Assembly: GCF_000765145.1 (NCBI RefSeq) | Contig: NZ_JMGA01000004.1 | Coordinates: 1 to 64,000 of the forward strand | Length of the DNA stretch: 64,000 nt | Origin: Desulfosporosinus sp. HMP52 | Lineage (GTDB): Bacteria; Bacillota; Desulfitobacteriia; Desulfitobacteriales; Desulfitobacteriaceae | Direction of reading: 5' to 3' | Shown here: positions 34,597-43,275 of the stretch, piece by piece | Numbering within the stretch: the stretch's first letter is position 1 | Layout of the letters: each line of letters begins with the position of its first letter | Made by a program: the position numbers and the translations under genes | Notes under the pieces: generated by a model | Seen by the model: the letters and a program-made list of their open reading frames with translations, nothing else | Told to the model about the DNA's origin: nothing | The model's database searches: none

Positions 34597-35449
34597 TGGC
34601 AAAGGTGGTACAGGGAAAACGACCCTTGTTAGCGCATTTATTAAGTTAGCAAATGCAAAAATGTATGCAGATTGTGATGTTGATGCACCAAATTTGCATT
34701 TGATCATGAATCAAGCATCTGCACCTATACAATCAGTCTATTATGGCATGCCTAAGGCAGAGATAGATCCGGATATATGTAACCAATGTGACTTATGCAG
34801 ACAAAGCTGCCGCTTTGAAGCAATTGAAGGAATAGTTAAGTATACAGTGGATCCATATGCTTGCGAAGGTTGTGGTGTTTGTGAAGCTGTCTGTCCGGTA
34901 GGAGCCGTATCTCTTAAACCTGCTAAAGCCGGAGATTTGATGCTATACGTTAATGATTCAGTGTTTTCAACAGCAGAGCTGAAAATGGGGAGCGGTACAT
35001 CAGGAAAACTTGTCACTGAAGTGAAAAAACAGATGAAGTCAGCCCCAATAGACACAGGTCTAGCCATCATTGACGGTTCTCCAGGGATAGGATGTCCGGT
35101 CATCGCTTCTTTAAGTGGTGTAGATATGGTTTTAATTGTCGCAGAACCATCTATTTCCGGTATTAGTGATATGGAACGGATTATTAAGACTGCAGAAAAG
35201 TTTCACACCAGAACTGCCGTTTGTATTAACAAATACGATACAAATAATGAAAACACCAAAAAAATCGTATCATTTTGTCGGAAATCCGACCTTCCTTGTG
35301 TTGGTAAAATACCTTATGATTCAGAAGTCATCAAAGCAATCAATAAAGGCCAGAGTGTCGTAGACGTTGCCACTGCAGCAGCGTATGCCATAAAGAAGGT
35401 TTTTGATAAGACAATTACAATTCTATTCAATGAGAGCTTAGTGTTGTGA
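34574..35449 (+). CDS. MRP-family ATPase with inserted ferredoxin domain (second copy)
   Basis: 291 residues. Walker A KGGTGKT at 10-16, YADCDVDAPNLH, and the cluster insert CNQCDLCRQSC with CEGCGVCEAVC at about 65-110. IIDGSPGIGCPV replaces the usual D-x-P-P-G with S-P-G-I-G. Paired with the first copy, and last gene of the operon. Similarity to MRP/NBP35 supports an iron-sulfur carrier role; the client is unknown but the DsrK-like protein is the obvious neighbour. Confidence 0.88.
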   Translation: MKQLLILSGKGGTGKTTLVSAFIKLANAKMYADCDVDAPNLHLIMNQASAPIQSVYYGMPKAEIDPDICNQCDLCRQSCRFEAIEGIVKYTVDPYACEGCGVCEAVCPVGAVSLKPAKAGDLMLYVNDSVFSTAELKMGSGTSGKLVTEVKKQMKSAPIDTGLAIIDGSPGIGCPVIASLSGVDMVLIVAEPSISGISDMERIIKTAEKFHTRTAVCINKYDTNNENTKKIVSFCRKSDLPCVGKIPYDSEVIKAINKGQSVVDVATAAAYAIKKVFDKTITILFNESLVL

Positions 35450-35639
35450 TGAAAGTCTGAATTAATTATAAAATTGGAGGACGGACTATAGAAATTGGCA
35501 ATGAGATTTTTATCTACTAGAACTCCGGTTCTGCTGCTTACACTTTACTGTTAATAGATGGAAAAATTTTCTCTTCGCAAATCACAACGCGCTTCCATTA
35601 GGAATAATATGGAATGCGAGGAAGAGCGTGGGGGGATTG

Positions 35640-36410
35640 ATGTTGAAAGCAGAAGAACGGGCCGGTTACATTGAGCGACTTGAAGAATTGAGAAAATCTA
35701 AAGTTTTAATCTATTTTTCTTATACACCCTTAGATGACTCTATTTTAGTCCCCCTTTATAAACAGTTAAAGGAAATCGGTCATACCACAAAAATCGATTT
35801 AGTTCTGCACAGTTATGGAGGAGCCGTAGACACACCCTATAAAGTAGTAATGCTAATTCGAGAATTTTGTGAAGAATTTGCAGTAATCGTACCCTTTGTG
35901 GCAAAATCGGCGGCATCTATGCTTGTTCTTGGGGCGGATGAAGTCGTTATGGGACCGATTTCAGAGCTGGGGCCTATTGATCCGTTGGTTAAGCATCCAA
36001 CCTATAAAGACGTTTTAGTACCGGTTCAAGCAGTTTGGCATTGCTTGGATTTCTTTCAAAGGTCGATTGTTAATAGTACCAACCCGGAAGTTTCATCGAT
36101 GATTGCTGCCCAAATGCTTAGTAAGCTTGACCCATGGCTCATTGGAGACTATGAAAAAACAATTAAGGCTTCCAGACAATATGCAGAAACCCTATTATCC
36201 TTATATATGCTTAAAAATAATCCGGAAAAAATTCAGATTGTCACTCACGCTTTGACAGAAGGATACTATTCTCATGGATATCCAATCGGACGACGAGAAG
36301 CCAAAGAATTAGGAATAAAAGTAACCGAGGCTCATGGAGAGCTATGGGATGTTATTTGGAATCTGTATCTGGGGTATGAAAAACTATTTAAGGAAAAGGA
36401 TAGCGAATAA
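35640..36410 (+). CDS. SDH-type serine peptidase of the ClpP/SppA fold
   Basis: 256 residues. HSYGGAVDTPYKVV and the AKSAASMLVLGADEVVMGPISELGPIDP segment match the ClpP/crotonase-fold serine peptidases of the SDH (PF01972) family, with a candidate nucleophile Ser90. No signal peptide, no transmembrane span; probably cytoplasmic. Start ATG 35640 has GGGGGG upstream; GTG 35628 is the alternative. Single gene with a terminator at 36416. Confidence 0.82.
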   Translation: MLKAEERAGYIERLEELRKSKVLIYFSYTPLDDSILVPLYKQLKEIGHTTKIDLVLHSYGGAVDTPYKVVMLIREFCEEFAVIVPFVAKSAASMLVLGADEVVMGPISELGPIDPLVKHPTYKDVLVPVQAVWHCLDFFQRSIVNSTNPEVSSMIAAQMLSKLDPWLIGDYEKTIKASRQYAETLLSLYMLKNNPEKIQIVTHALTEGYYSHGYPIGRREAKELGIKVTEAHGELWDVIWNLYLGYEKLFKEKDSE

Positions 36411-36415
36411 CAACA

Positions 36416-36443
36416 AAAAGACTGACAGAGTTCGGTCTTTTTT
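36416..36443 (+). terminator. Terminator after the SDH-type gene
   Basis: AAAGACTGA pairs with TTCGGTCTTT (one G-U) and is followed by TTTTTT. Confidence 0.75.
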
Positions 36444-36591
36444 CATTAATAGGGTTAGCCAAGTTTTCCATCGAAAACATATTGCGCTATTTCGCTTAAT
36501 AGGGTAGGATAATCATATTGCTTGGTTTTGCAATTTATTAGTTTTAAGTATATGATTAGAGAATGATTAGATAGTTTTGGAGGTGCTTATT

Positions 36592-36783
36592 ATGCTTACA
36601 ACATTTGGCTTTGTCACTCCTATGACCGCGGGAATTATTCTTGTAATAGCTCTAGTGATTTTTGGCCCTGGTAAATTACCTGACTTAGGAAAAGCACTAG
36701 GTAAAGGGATAAAAGAATTTAAATCTGCAACTGAAGATGACAAACCGGAAGAAGTTAAAACCGTAAAAGTTGACAAAGAGTAA
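36592..36783 (+). CDS. tatA: Short TatA-type protein
   Basis: 63 residues: one span ([32 protein letters not shown]) with the FGP hinge and amphipathic helix, then a short charged tail. Start ATG 36592 follows TTTGGAGGTG. Stands alone, away from tatC at 8355. With the longer TatA/B at 9135 the organism has at least two TatA-type parts, allowing a division of roles. Confidence 0.88.
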   Translation: MLTTFGFVTPMTAGIILVIALVIFGPGKLPDLGKALGKGIKEFKSATEDDKPEEVKTVKVDKE

Positions 36784-36793
36784 AAAGGTGTTT

Positions 36794-36820
36794 AAAGACG
36801 GAGCTGAGCTCCGTCTTTTT
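36794..36820 (+). terminator. Terminator after the short tatA
   Basis: AGACGGAGCT and AGCTCCGTCT are perfect arms around one to three bases, followed by TTTTTGTTT. Confidence 0.88.
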
Positions 36821-36834
36821 GTTTAAAACTATCC

Positions 36835-37107
36835 TTAAAGTTGTAAGGAGTTAAATCTATCTTTAGTTTTCTGCACTTCTTGGGCAGGAGCATCACTGGT
36901 CGGGTACCACCCCTTTTGGTTCATGACATTGTATAGATTTTCATGAATATTATGTTCTTCCGTCAGGATAGTCTTTAAGTTTTGCCTTAAGTTGGCGCAG
37001 GTCGATTCAGTGATAAAAGTATTAATAGTGTTTGTATGATGCTTCTCTGAAGTTAACAGATCCGTGATAATATCCTGTTCAGTCATGGTGGTGTTTTGCA
37101 TGTTCAA
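36835..37107 (-). CDS. Spore-coat-type (CotF-like) protein
   Basis: About 90 residues with two helices: MTEQDIITDLLTSEKHHTNTINTFITE and NLKTILTEEHNIHENLYNVMNQKGWYPT. This pattern matches the short CotF/ferritin-like spore coat proteins. The start is ambiguous: TTG 37107 is best spaced to AAGGAAAGGG, GTG 37116 and ATG 37101 are alternatives. It lies next to a second helical coat-like gene on the same strand. Confidence 0.78.
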   Translation of the reverse strand: MNMQNTTMTEQDIITDLLTSEKHHTNTINTFITESTCANLRQNLKTILTEEHNIHENLYNVMNQKGWYPTSDAPAQEVQKTKDRFNSLQL

Positions 37108-37128
37108 TTTTATCACCCTTTCCTTAAA

Positions 37129-37335
37129 TTATTGATGGGAATTCAAATAGTTGAGCAAGGTGTCATAGTGTTTACGGTGTTGTTGGGCAAAGGAATTAAG
37201 CTGTGCACTGATTGCTTGGTCTTGAACAGTTTGAGCTGCTTGTGTGAACTTATGAACCAGCAGAGCCTCGGATCCAAGCTGATCATTCAAAATGGCTAAA
37301 TTTTTTGAGGTTAATTCTGGATTTGCAGTGTTCAT
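37129..37335 (-). CDS. Small helical coat-like protein
   Basis: 68 residues: MNTANPELTSKNLAILNDQLGSEALLVHKFTQAA and a second helix ending HYDTLLNYLNSHQ. It resembles the short ferritin-like spore coat family found with CotF genes. Start ATG 37335 has GAGGAG eight bases upstream; the ATG at 37341 is too close to it. Function inferred from resemblance and neighbour. Confidence 0.7.
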   Translation of the reverse strand: MNTANPELTSKNLAILNDQLGSEALLVHKFTQAAQTVQDQAISAQLNSFAQQHRKHYDTLLNYLNSHQ

Positions 37336-37572
37336 GTACATTCTCCTCTCGAAAATCTTATCCTTACTTAGGATGTCACATTGTACACTAACCTATGTAA
37401 GTTTAATAAGTTTTTAGAGCTAAAAATGGAAGCTTAATAGCTGTGTTAAGGGCTTTAACTTGCCTTTTTTGGTAATAATAGTTAAGGTGACTACAATATC
37501 CTTTTTCCCGCTCTAGCTGCAAGATACTTCCTAGAGTCATATGATAGTCTTCATTCTAAGGAGAATAAGTAA

Positions 37573-38643
37573 ATGAATAGTTCAAGTTTAAGAACCTATA
37601 ACAGCATAAAGCTGATATATTTATTTGTGGCAAAAGTCTTTCCGATTGTGAAAAGAGAACTAAACGAATGGAGACAAAAGGCCAGAGAAGCACCTGATGC
37701 ACGCTTGTGTCAACAAGCCTTAGAGAGTATTCGCTGGAAAGCCTTTCACTGTCAAGGGGGGAGTATTTATGCCCTTTATCCAGGTGTCCCAAGAGTAGCA
37801 ACAATCCGGTTTATAGTTGCTTATCAGACTATGAGCGATTATCTGGATAATTTAGTAGACAGTCTTGAGGTTCAGGATGAAAAAGCCTTTGCTCAGTTAC
37901 ATTTAGCAATGCAAGAAGCTCTAAATCCAGAGGCGGATCTTTCAGATTATTATCTATACTATCCATATCGAGAGGATGGCGGGTATTTGAAAAAGTTAGT
38001 TCAAACCTGCCAAGAAAGTCTCCGAAATTTACCCTCTTATCAGACAGTCCAAGGAGAAGCCATTAAGTTGGCGGAGCTGTATTCCTCCTTACAAACCTAT
38101 AAACATTTGGCCGTCAGTGAACGAGAAGGGAAAATGGTAGATTGGATTATCCCCCATTTAGCCACCGATTCCGAGATAACAATTTGGGAGTTTGCAGCTG
38201 CCTCAGGATCCACTTTGGGGATCTTTTGTCTGTTTTCCGCAGCCCATGATCCGAAATTAGCTGAGAAAGATGTTGAAACCATAAGCCAGACATATTTTCC
38301 CTGGATCTGCGGTCTACATATTTTATTAGACTATTTTATTGATCTCCGTGAAGATCGGGAGACCAATCAGCTGAATTTTGTAGCCTATTATGAAAGCCCA
38401 GAAATAGTTTTTAAACGTTTACAATTGTTTGTAGATAACTCCTTAAAGCAAGCGGAGCGCTTAGAATACGCCAAGTTTCATCAAGTTGTGGTTCAGGGAC
38501 TTTTAGCAATGTATCTCTCCGATGAAAAGAGTATGGATGGCGAGATTCAGTCGATTGTGAAGAGGCTCATCAAGAAGTGCGGCATAGGAGTAAAGCTTCT
38601 CTATTGGGTCTGTCGTCGCTTGCGAAAACGAAAAATTATTTAA
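37573..38643 (+). CDS. YtpB-type (DUF2600) large-terpene synthase
   Basis: 356 residues of the DUF2600 family, whose Bacillus member YtpB cyclises heptaprenyl diphosphate to tetraprenyl-beta-curcumene. The Asp motif is D89, D92, D96 in MSDYLDNLVDSLE, and KAFHCQGGSIYALYPG plus LHILLDYFIDLRED are typical. In Bacillus the products are C35 terpenes linked to spores. Here the gene faces a polyprenyl synthase gene that could supply the substrate. AAGGAG lies before the ATG. Confidence 0.82.
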   Translation: MNSSSLRTYNSIKLIYLFVAKVFPIVKRELNEWRQKAREAPDARLCQQALESIRWKAFHCQGGSIYALYPGVPRVATIRFIVAYQTMSDYLDNLVDSLEVQDEKAFAQLHLAMQEALNPEADLSDYYLYYPYREDGGYLKKLVQTCQESLRNLPSYQTVQGEAIKLAELYSSLQTYKHLAVSEREGKMVDWIIPHLATDSEITIWEFAAASGSTLGIFCLFSAAHDPKLAEKDVETISQTYFPWICGLHILLDYFIDLREDRETNQLNFVAYYESPEIVFKRLQLFVDNSLKQAERLEYAKFHQVVVQGLLAMYLSDEKSMDGEIQSIVKRLIKKCGIGVKLLYWVCRRLRKRKII

Positions 38644-38671
38644 AACGATAGTTGAATAGCTTTTTAATAAT

Positions 38672-38710
38672 AGAAGGGATCACTTAGATTGGAGATAAGT
38701 GATCCCTTCT
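38672..38710. terminator. Shared terminator between convergent genes
   Basis: AGAAGGGATCACTTA (38672-38686) and TAAGTGATCCCTTCT (38696-38710) form a perfect 15-bp stem between the terpene synthase and polyprenyl synthase stops. Confidence 0.85.
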
Positions 38711-38727
38711 TCTACCTCATTTAGGGC

Positions 38728-39720
38728 TTAGGCTTTACGATGCAAAATGGTATCTGCCAAATCTAAGAGAGTGGTTTTATAGGTACTGGCTGGAATATTG
38801 TCAAGACACGCTTTTGCCTTATTTATACAGTGGGTAGCAGTCTGGTAAGCCTCTTCAATACACCCGGTGTTAAGGAGAGCCTCTCTGATGCTCAGTGCTC
38901 CCAGCGGGGTAATACTACGAACTTTGATAATTTCCCTTAACCAATTACCATAAATCGGCTTATCCAAGAGATAAAGCATAGGAAGAGTAATATTACCGTT
39001 AACCAGATCAGCTCCAATAGGTTTTCCGAGAGAATCAGCATCCCCTTCAATGTCTAAGATATCATCGGTAATTTGGTAAGCATATCCCAGATTCATTCCA
39101 TATTCCCGCATCAGAGATAATTCTGCTGCAGACGCGCCTGCTAGAACCGCACCTGATTGACAGCAGGCGGCAAGAAGAATTCCCGTTTTATTAGCAATTC
39201 GCTTATAATATTCTGCAAAACTAACCTGACTCGAGAATTGTTCGTCAGCTTGATGAACTTCCCCATGGCACATTGCCTGGATGGCCTTAACGAGGAAGTT
39301 CATACTGGTCAATAATTCTGATCGTGAAAGGATATTAAAGGCTTCAGCAAACAGGTAATCCCCAGTTAATATAGCTGCATGGTTACCATATTGAGAGACA
39401 ACGGTTGGTTTACCACGCCTTGTTTCTGATTCGTCAATGACATCATCATGAATTAAGGAAGCCATGTGAATAAGCTCTGACGCAACTGCTGCATCAATCA
39501 TTAATGGATTTAAGGGAGCAAAGCACATACCGCTATAGAGAGTGAGAAGAGGTCGAATTCGTTTACCGCCGGATTCCAGCAAACTAATACAGGTTTGACG
39601 AATGAGACCGTCGGCTTGTTGAAGTACAGTCTGTAGTTGATCCTCGACAAAGAGTAGTTCCGTGAATTTGAGCTTTGGAAAAGATGTTTCGGTATTGACA
39701 TAACTCTGTTGTATACTCAT
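38728..39720 (-). CDS. Polyprenyl diphosphate synthase
   Basis: 330 residues with GGKRIRPLL, first Asp motif in SLIHDDVIDESETRRGKPTV, and second DDILDIEGD, all intact. ATG 39720 is chosen because AGAGG lies 8 bases upstream; the TTG at 39741 is less likely. Two catalytic polyprenyl synthases in one window (with 9505) suggest different jobs: quinone side chain in one case and terpene or undecaprenyl-type precursor in the other. Chain length cannot be read from the sequence. Confidence 0.9.
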   Translation of the reverse strand: MSIQQSYVNTETSFPKLKFTELLFVEDQLQTVLQQADGLIRQTCISLLESGGKRIRPLLTLYSGMCFAPLNPLMIDAAVASELIHMASLIHDDVIDESETRRGKPTVVSQYGNHAAILTGDYLFAEAFNILSRSELLTSMNFLVKAIQAMCHGEVHQADEQFSSQVSFAEYYKRIANKTGILLAACCQSGAVLAGASAAELSLMREYGMNLGYAYQITDDILDIEGDADSLGKPIGADLVNGNITLPMLYLLDKPIYGNWLREIIKVRSITPLGALSIREALLNTGCIEEAYQTATHCINKAKACLDNIPASTYKTTLLDLADTILHRKA

Positions 39721-39911
39721 TGCATTTGCCTCTGTTCTCAAGTTTTAAATGTTAAGCTCTTATATTATGTCAAAAAGGCAATGATTGGATACTATAAGTG
39801 CAAAAAAAGATCCGAAGCTTAGAACAGATTCGATGGTCAAATGACTAATATTAAATTCTATGGGGATTCTAAAAAGGATTAAAAAAACAGAAACATTGAG
39901 GAGGCAAACTA

Positions 39912-40133
39912 ATGACTATTGAAAATGATAAAGAACATGCTTCACAATTAAATCGTCAGACTTGGGAACCGGCTGGCGTAGTGAGTGTAGTGGAAGATGA
40001 TAAAACACCCAAGTACGGTAAGGATAGCTTTAAGAATGCTAAAGGTGGGATGCTGACTTTAGAAGTAAAAGAGGCCTTTCATAACAAAGGGCTGATGCAG
40101 GGACAAAAGAACTCAAATCCGGAAATAAATTAA
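39912..40133 (+). CDS. Small conserved-looking acidic/basic protein of unknown function
   Basis: 73 residues, hydrophilic, with no span and no Cys. Strong ribosome site GAGGAGG and a terminator directly after support a real gene. KYGKDSFKNAKGGMLTLEVKEAFHNKG is the most ordered-looking part. I recognise no family. Confidence 0.6.
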   Translation: MTIENDKEHASQLNRQTWEPAGVVSVVEDDKTPKYGKDSFKNAKGGMLTLEVKEAFHNKGLMQGQKNSNPEIN

Positions 40134-40154
40134 AGCAAACCATTTAGCAATTAT

Positions 40155-40197
40155 AAACTCCGACTTGTGTTTATCAGATAAATTCAAGTCGGAGTTT
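40155..40197 (+). terminator. Terminator
   Basis: AAACTCCGACTTG (40155-40167) pairs perfectly with CAAGTCGGAGTTT (40185-40197). Confidence 0.8.
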
Positions 40198-40251
40198 AAT
40201 AGCGGATCACGAAATAAGAAATGAAATTAAGACTGATTCTGGGGTGAATTC

Positions 40252-40368
40252 ATCATAAAAACAATCTGGAACGAATTGATTAAGCCGACCATTATTGCCT
40301 ATACTATTGCCTGTGCAATTCCTGCTAGTATTGCGGGGGTATATTATCTATATAACACCTTTTTTTAA
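40252..40368 (+). CDS. Possible single-span microprotein without a canonical start
   Basis: A frame of about 38 codons encodes IIKTIWNELIKPTIIAY and a hydrophobic stretch ending YYLYNTFF, then TAA. GGGGTGA at 40241-40247 is well placed for a start at ATA 40255 or ATC 40252, but no ATG, GTG or TTG lies in frame. Either a rare start codon is used or this is a non-translated remnant. Confidence 0.35.
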   Translation: MIKTIWNELIKPTIIAYTIACAIPASIAGVYYLYNTFF

Positions 40369-40478
40369 TCACACTTGAGACACCCATTTCTTATAAGGAG
40401 ATGGGCAGTATTCTGCTTTGCTGTATAGTTCCCTACCGAAGTCACGATGTTCAGCTTTAGCTGAAGGCTGTGATTACC

Positions 40479-41738
40479 TTAGGAAGTCTTTGGCGAGAAT
40501 TTATTCCGATAACTCCTAACCTTAAATATGGCTGTTAGTAATAAAATTGAAGACAGGCATAGTGCTCCGGTAAGAAAAAACGCTGTTTGAGCTCCAAATC
40601 TATCCGCAATATAACCTGCGAACATATTCCCAAGGGGTGTTGCCCCAGCAAAGACAAGTGAGTAAACGCTCATTACTCTTCCTCGATACTCGTCTTTAGC
40701 ATGAATTTGTAGAGTGGAATTTGCTGTTGTACTAAACCAAATATTAAAGATTCCTGTGACGATTAATAGAAATCCAGAGTAATAGTACACTTTGGTAAGG
40801 CTGATAATCATCAAACAAATTGAAATTGCCACACTACTACCCACTAAAACCTTAGCTTTAGGCCCAGATTTACTGTTTAAGGATACCATTAAGGCACCAA
40901 TAAAAGAGCCTATTCCTAGTGATGACATTAAGATACCATAGACATACTCCTCTTGGTGAAGAACGTGTTTGGTGAATACTGGGATTAAGACATTGAAGTT
41001 AAAAACAAACAGTCCAATTATTAGAACCATCAATGTAGTTTTAAAAAGGGAAGGTTCATGAATGATATACTTTAACCCATCTTTGATTTCTCTAAGGATA
41101 TTAGTAGCAACCTGCTTGCGTACGTAGGGGTTAACCTTGATTTTAAGCAGGCTTATGAGTACTGCCATAAAGCTTAAGCCATTCAGGAAAAAGCACCATT
41201 CCGCTCCTAAGGAAGCCATAATCAAAGCTCCTATGGATGGACCGACAATTCTGGCTAAATTAAAGGTGGCAGAGTTCAAAGCAATGGCGTTCATTAGATC
41301 TTGTTTGCCGGCTATCTCAATTGTAAAGGATTGTCTGGTGGGTAAATCAACAGTATTTAAGAAGCCGAGCAGGAGAGCTAAAATGAGAATGTATTCATAA
41401 CGAACCGTATCCGAATAAACAAGTATGAATAATGTGAATGCCAAAATCATTGAAGTGAATTGAGTAATTAAAAGTATTGTTCTTTTTGGATATTTGTCGA
41501 TAACAACCCCAGCAAACAATGAAAATAATGTAATGGGCAGAAACTGAACCGCTCCTAATAAGCCTACCAATAAAGGGGAATCAGTCAGTGAAAAGACAAG
41601 CCAAGTTTGTCCGATACTCTGCATCCATGTTCCAATTAAAGAAACCCATTGTCCCAACCAAAAAATGCGAAAATTATAGTGGTTTAGGGCGGGAAGCTTG
41701 TTGGTCAATCTGTTTTTTAGATGGTTTTTAATTTCCAT
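40479..41738 (-). CDS. MFS transporter, EntS-like
   Basis: Major-facilitator efflux protein of 419 residues with about 12 spans. NFRIFWLGQWVSLIGTWMQSIGQTWLVF and the loop FAGVVIDKYPKRTILLITQ resemble the MFS_3/enterobactin-exporter group. ATG 41738 has AAGGTG seven bases upstream. Substrate unknown; no neighbouring biosynthesis genes hint at one. Confidence 0.85.
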   Translation of the reverse strand: MEIKNHLKNRLTNKLPALNHYNFRIFWLGQWVSLIGTWMQSIGQTWLVFSLTDSPLLVGLLGAVQFLPITLFSLFAGVVIDKYPKRTILLITQFTSMILAFTLFILVYSDTVRYEYILILALLLGFLNTVDLPTRQSFTIEIAGKQDLMNAIALNSATFNLARIVGPSIGALIMASLGAEWCFFLNGLSFMAVLISLLKIKVNPYVRKQVATNILREIKDGLKYIIHEPSLFKTTLMVLIIGLFVFNFNVLIPVFTKHVLHQEEYVYGILMSSLGIGSFIGALMVSLNSKSGPKAKVLVGSSVAISICLMIISLTKVYYYSGFLLIVTGIFNIWFSTTANSTLQIHAKDEYRGRVMSVYSLVFAGATPLGNMFAGYIADRFGAQTAFFLTGALCLSSILLLTAIFKVRSYRNKFSPKTS

Positions 41739-41937
41739 ACGCATACACCTTCATGGCACTTGAGCTTGGGATAAGTAACGAAAACATTATATCATAGTCA
41801 ATCACTAGCTCTAAAAGATTTAGGAGAATTATCTCTGCAGAGGCAATTATTCGAGCGGATTGGGCATGAAAATCCTTTAAGGGATATTGCTTTCCTGATA
41901 CAATAGTAAGAGTAATTAAGAAATGTAAGGATATGAT

Positions 41938-42498
41938 ATGATGAACGTGATGATTTTAACAAGCAGCCCGAATATGGATGGGCTTACTGCAGCCTGCGGA
42001 AATGCTGCCAAAGCGGGAGCAGAGGAGACAGGTGCAAAGGTAATAATGGTTAACTTGAATCAACAAAAAATTGGTAACTGCCATGCATGTGGTAATGGCT
42101 GGGGAACCTGTCGTAATGAGCATCAGTGTCAAGTAATTGATGACTTTCAGAATTTACATGCTTCAATGAAGGACATGGATGCCTTTGTTCTAGTTTCCCC
42201 TGTATACTGGGGTGAAATGAGTGAGTCTGCTAAAGCCTTTACAGATCGCTTAAGACGATGTGAGGGTATAAAAAAAGAAAAGACCTGCTTAGAGGGGAAA
42301 CCGGTAATATCAGTAGCAGCAGCAGGGGGGAGCGGCAATGGAATAACAACCTGCCTAACCTCAATGGAAAGACTTTTTACTCATGTAAAAGCCGAGAAGT
42401 TTGATTTTATAGGCGTAACTCAGAAGAATAAAAAGTACAAGACAGATACTATTCATGAAGCCACAAAGGAAATGGTTTTAAAGCTCCAGGCTAAATAA
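41938..42498 (+). CDS. Flavodoxin-fold NAD(P)H-dependent FMN reductase
   Basis: 186 residues of the FMN_red/iron-sulfur-flavoprotein-like family: MILTSSPNMDGLTAACG binds the FMN phosphate, NCHACGNGWGTCRNEHQCQ is Cys-rich, and VLVSPVYWGEMSESAKAFTDRL is the second flavin loop. The Cys residues could bind a cluster as in Isf proteins, but the spacing is not the classical compact motif. Single gene with a strong terminator. Confidence 0.8.
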   Translation: MMNVMILTSSPNMDGLTAACGNAAKAGAEETGAKVIMVNLNQQKIGNCHACGNGWGTCRNEHQCQVIDDFQNLHASMKDMDAFVLVSPVYWGEMSESAKAFTDRLRRCEGIKKEKTCLEGKPVISVAAAGGSGNGITTCLTSMERLFTHVKAEKFDFIGVTQKNKKYKTDTIHEATKEMVLKLQAK

Positions 42499-42512
42499 GC
42501 TATAGTATCGCT

Positions 42513-42555
42513 AAACGTTACAAGCCATCACGAATAGTGATGGCTTGTAACGTTT
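42513..42555. terminator. Perfect 19-bp terminator stem between convergent genes
   Basis: AAACGTTACAAGCCATCAC (42513-42531) and GTGATGGCTTGTAACGTTT (42537-42555) are perfect arms around a five-base loop. Confidence 0.88.
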
Positions 42556-42560
42556 ATAGA

Positions 42561-42887
42561 CTATTGCTTAGCAGCTTCCTGCCTCTTATAGTATTCGGAG
42601 ACTGCAGTGGACTGCATTTCTTCCCAAGTTTTAAAATCGGTGTTTTTAGCAATAAATTTATCGAATTCTGCGTTGAGAAGAGCTAAGAATTCCTCAAATC
42701 TACTTACATTATACTTTCCTACGATAAGCAGTTCCCCGAAATTAGCGAACTTGGTATATTTGCTCATAAAATCCGGAGTAAACAGATCTGTGAAACTAAC
42801 TAGGCCAAGTGATTGATTAGGCTTATCAGCATTTTTTTCTAGACTATCCGTTAAACGTTCTAAATCAGATTTATTATCATCACTCAT
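42561..42887 (-). CDS. Conserved-looking protein of unknown function
   Basis: 108 residues, soluble, no Cys. The end KFIAKNTDFKTWEEMQSTAVSEYYKRQEAAKQ is helical, and GELLIVGKYNVSRFEEFLALLNAEFDKFI is the most structured part. A ribosome site (AGGTGGC) precedes the ATG. I recognise no family. Confidence 0.65.
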   Translation of the reverse strand: MSDDNKSDLERLTDSLEKNADKPNQSLGLVSFTDLFTPDFMSKYTKFANFGELLIVGKYNVSRFEEFLALLNAEFDKFIAKNTDFKTWEEMQSTAVSEYYKRQEAAKQ

Positions 42888-42987
42888 GAATATTCAGCCA
42901 CCTTCTTATTATTGTTTAGAATTGATTAACTTCCGAACAGCTAAATTTGATTATATTATAAATGCAGAGAGAGTAAAAGTATTTTGG

Positions 42988-43197
42988 TTATTCAGAGTCG
43001 TTCTTGAAGGGGTGTTCCTCGATGTTCCAAAAGGAACCACCGGGTTTAAAAGCATCTGTGCTAAGTATCTCCATTTCTCCTTCACGAAGAGCGGTATCAA
43101 AGAATTGTTCGATGGTAATACCCAGCTTGGTGCATACATAGTTAAGTCGTTTACGTTCTTCATCGGTTACCGGAATAACTAGATACTGGGTCTTCAT
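42988..43197 (-). CDS. Small protein of unknown function
   Basis: 69 residues with the start MKTQYLVIPVTDEERKRL and helix NYVCTKLGITIEQFFDTALREGE, which is reminiscent of a ribbon-helix-helix DNA-binding fold. TAGAGGTGA precedes the ATG. Family not certain. Confidence 0.6.
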   Translation of the reverse strand: MKTQYLVIPVTDEERKRLNYVCTKLGITIEQFFDTALREGEMEILSTDAFKPGGSFWNIEEHPFKNDSE

Positions 43198-43275
43198 AAT
43201 AAATCACCTCTAATCTAGTGATTCGATAGAAAGATTAAAAAACCTTCTTAAGGGATAGAAAAACTAAAAATCCCT

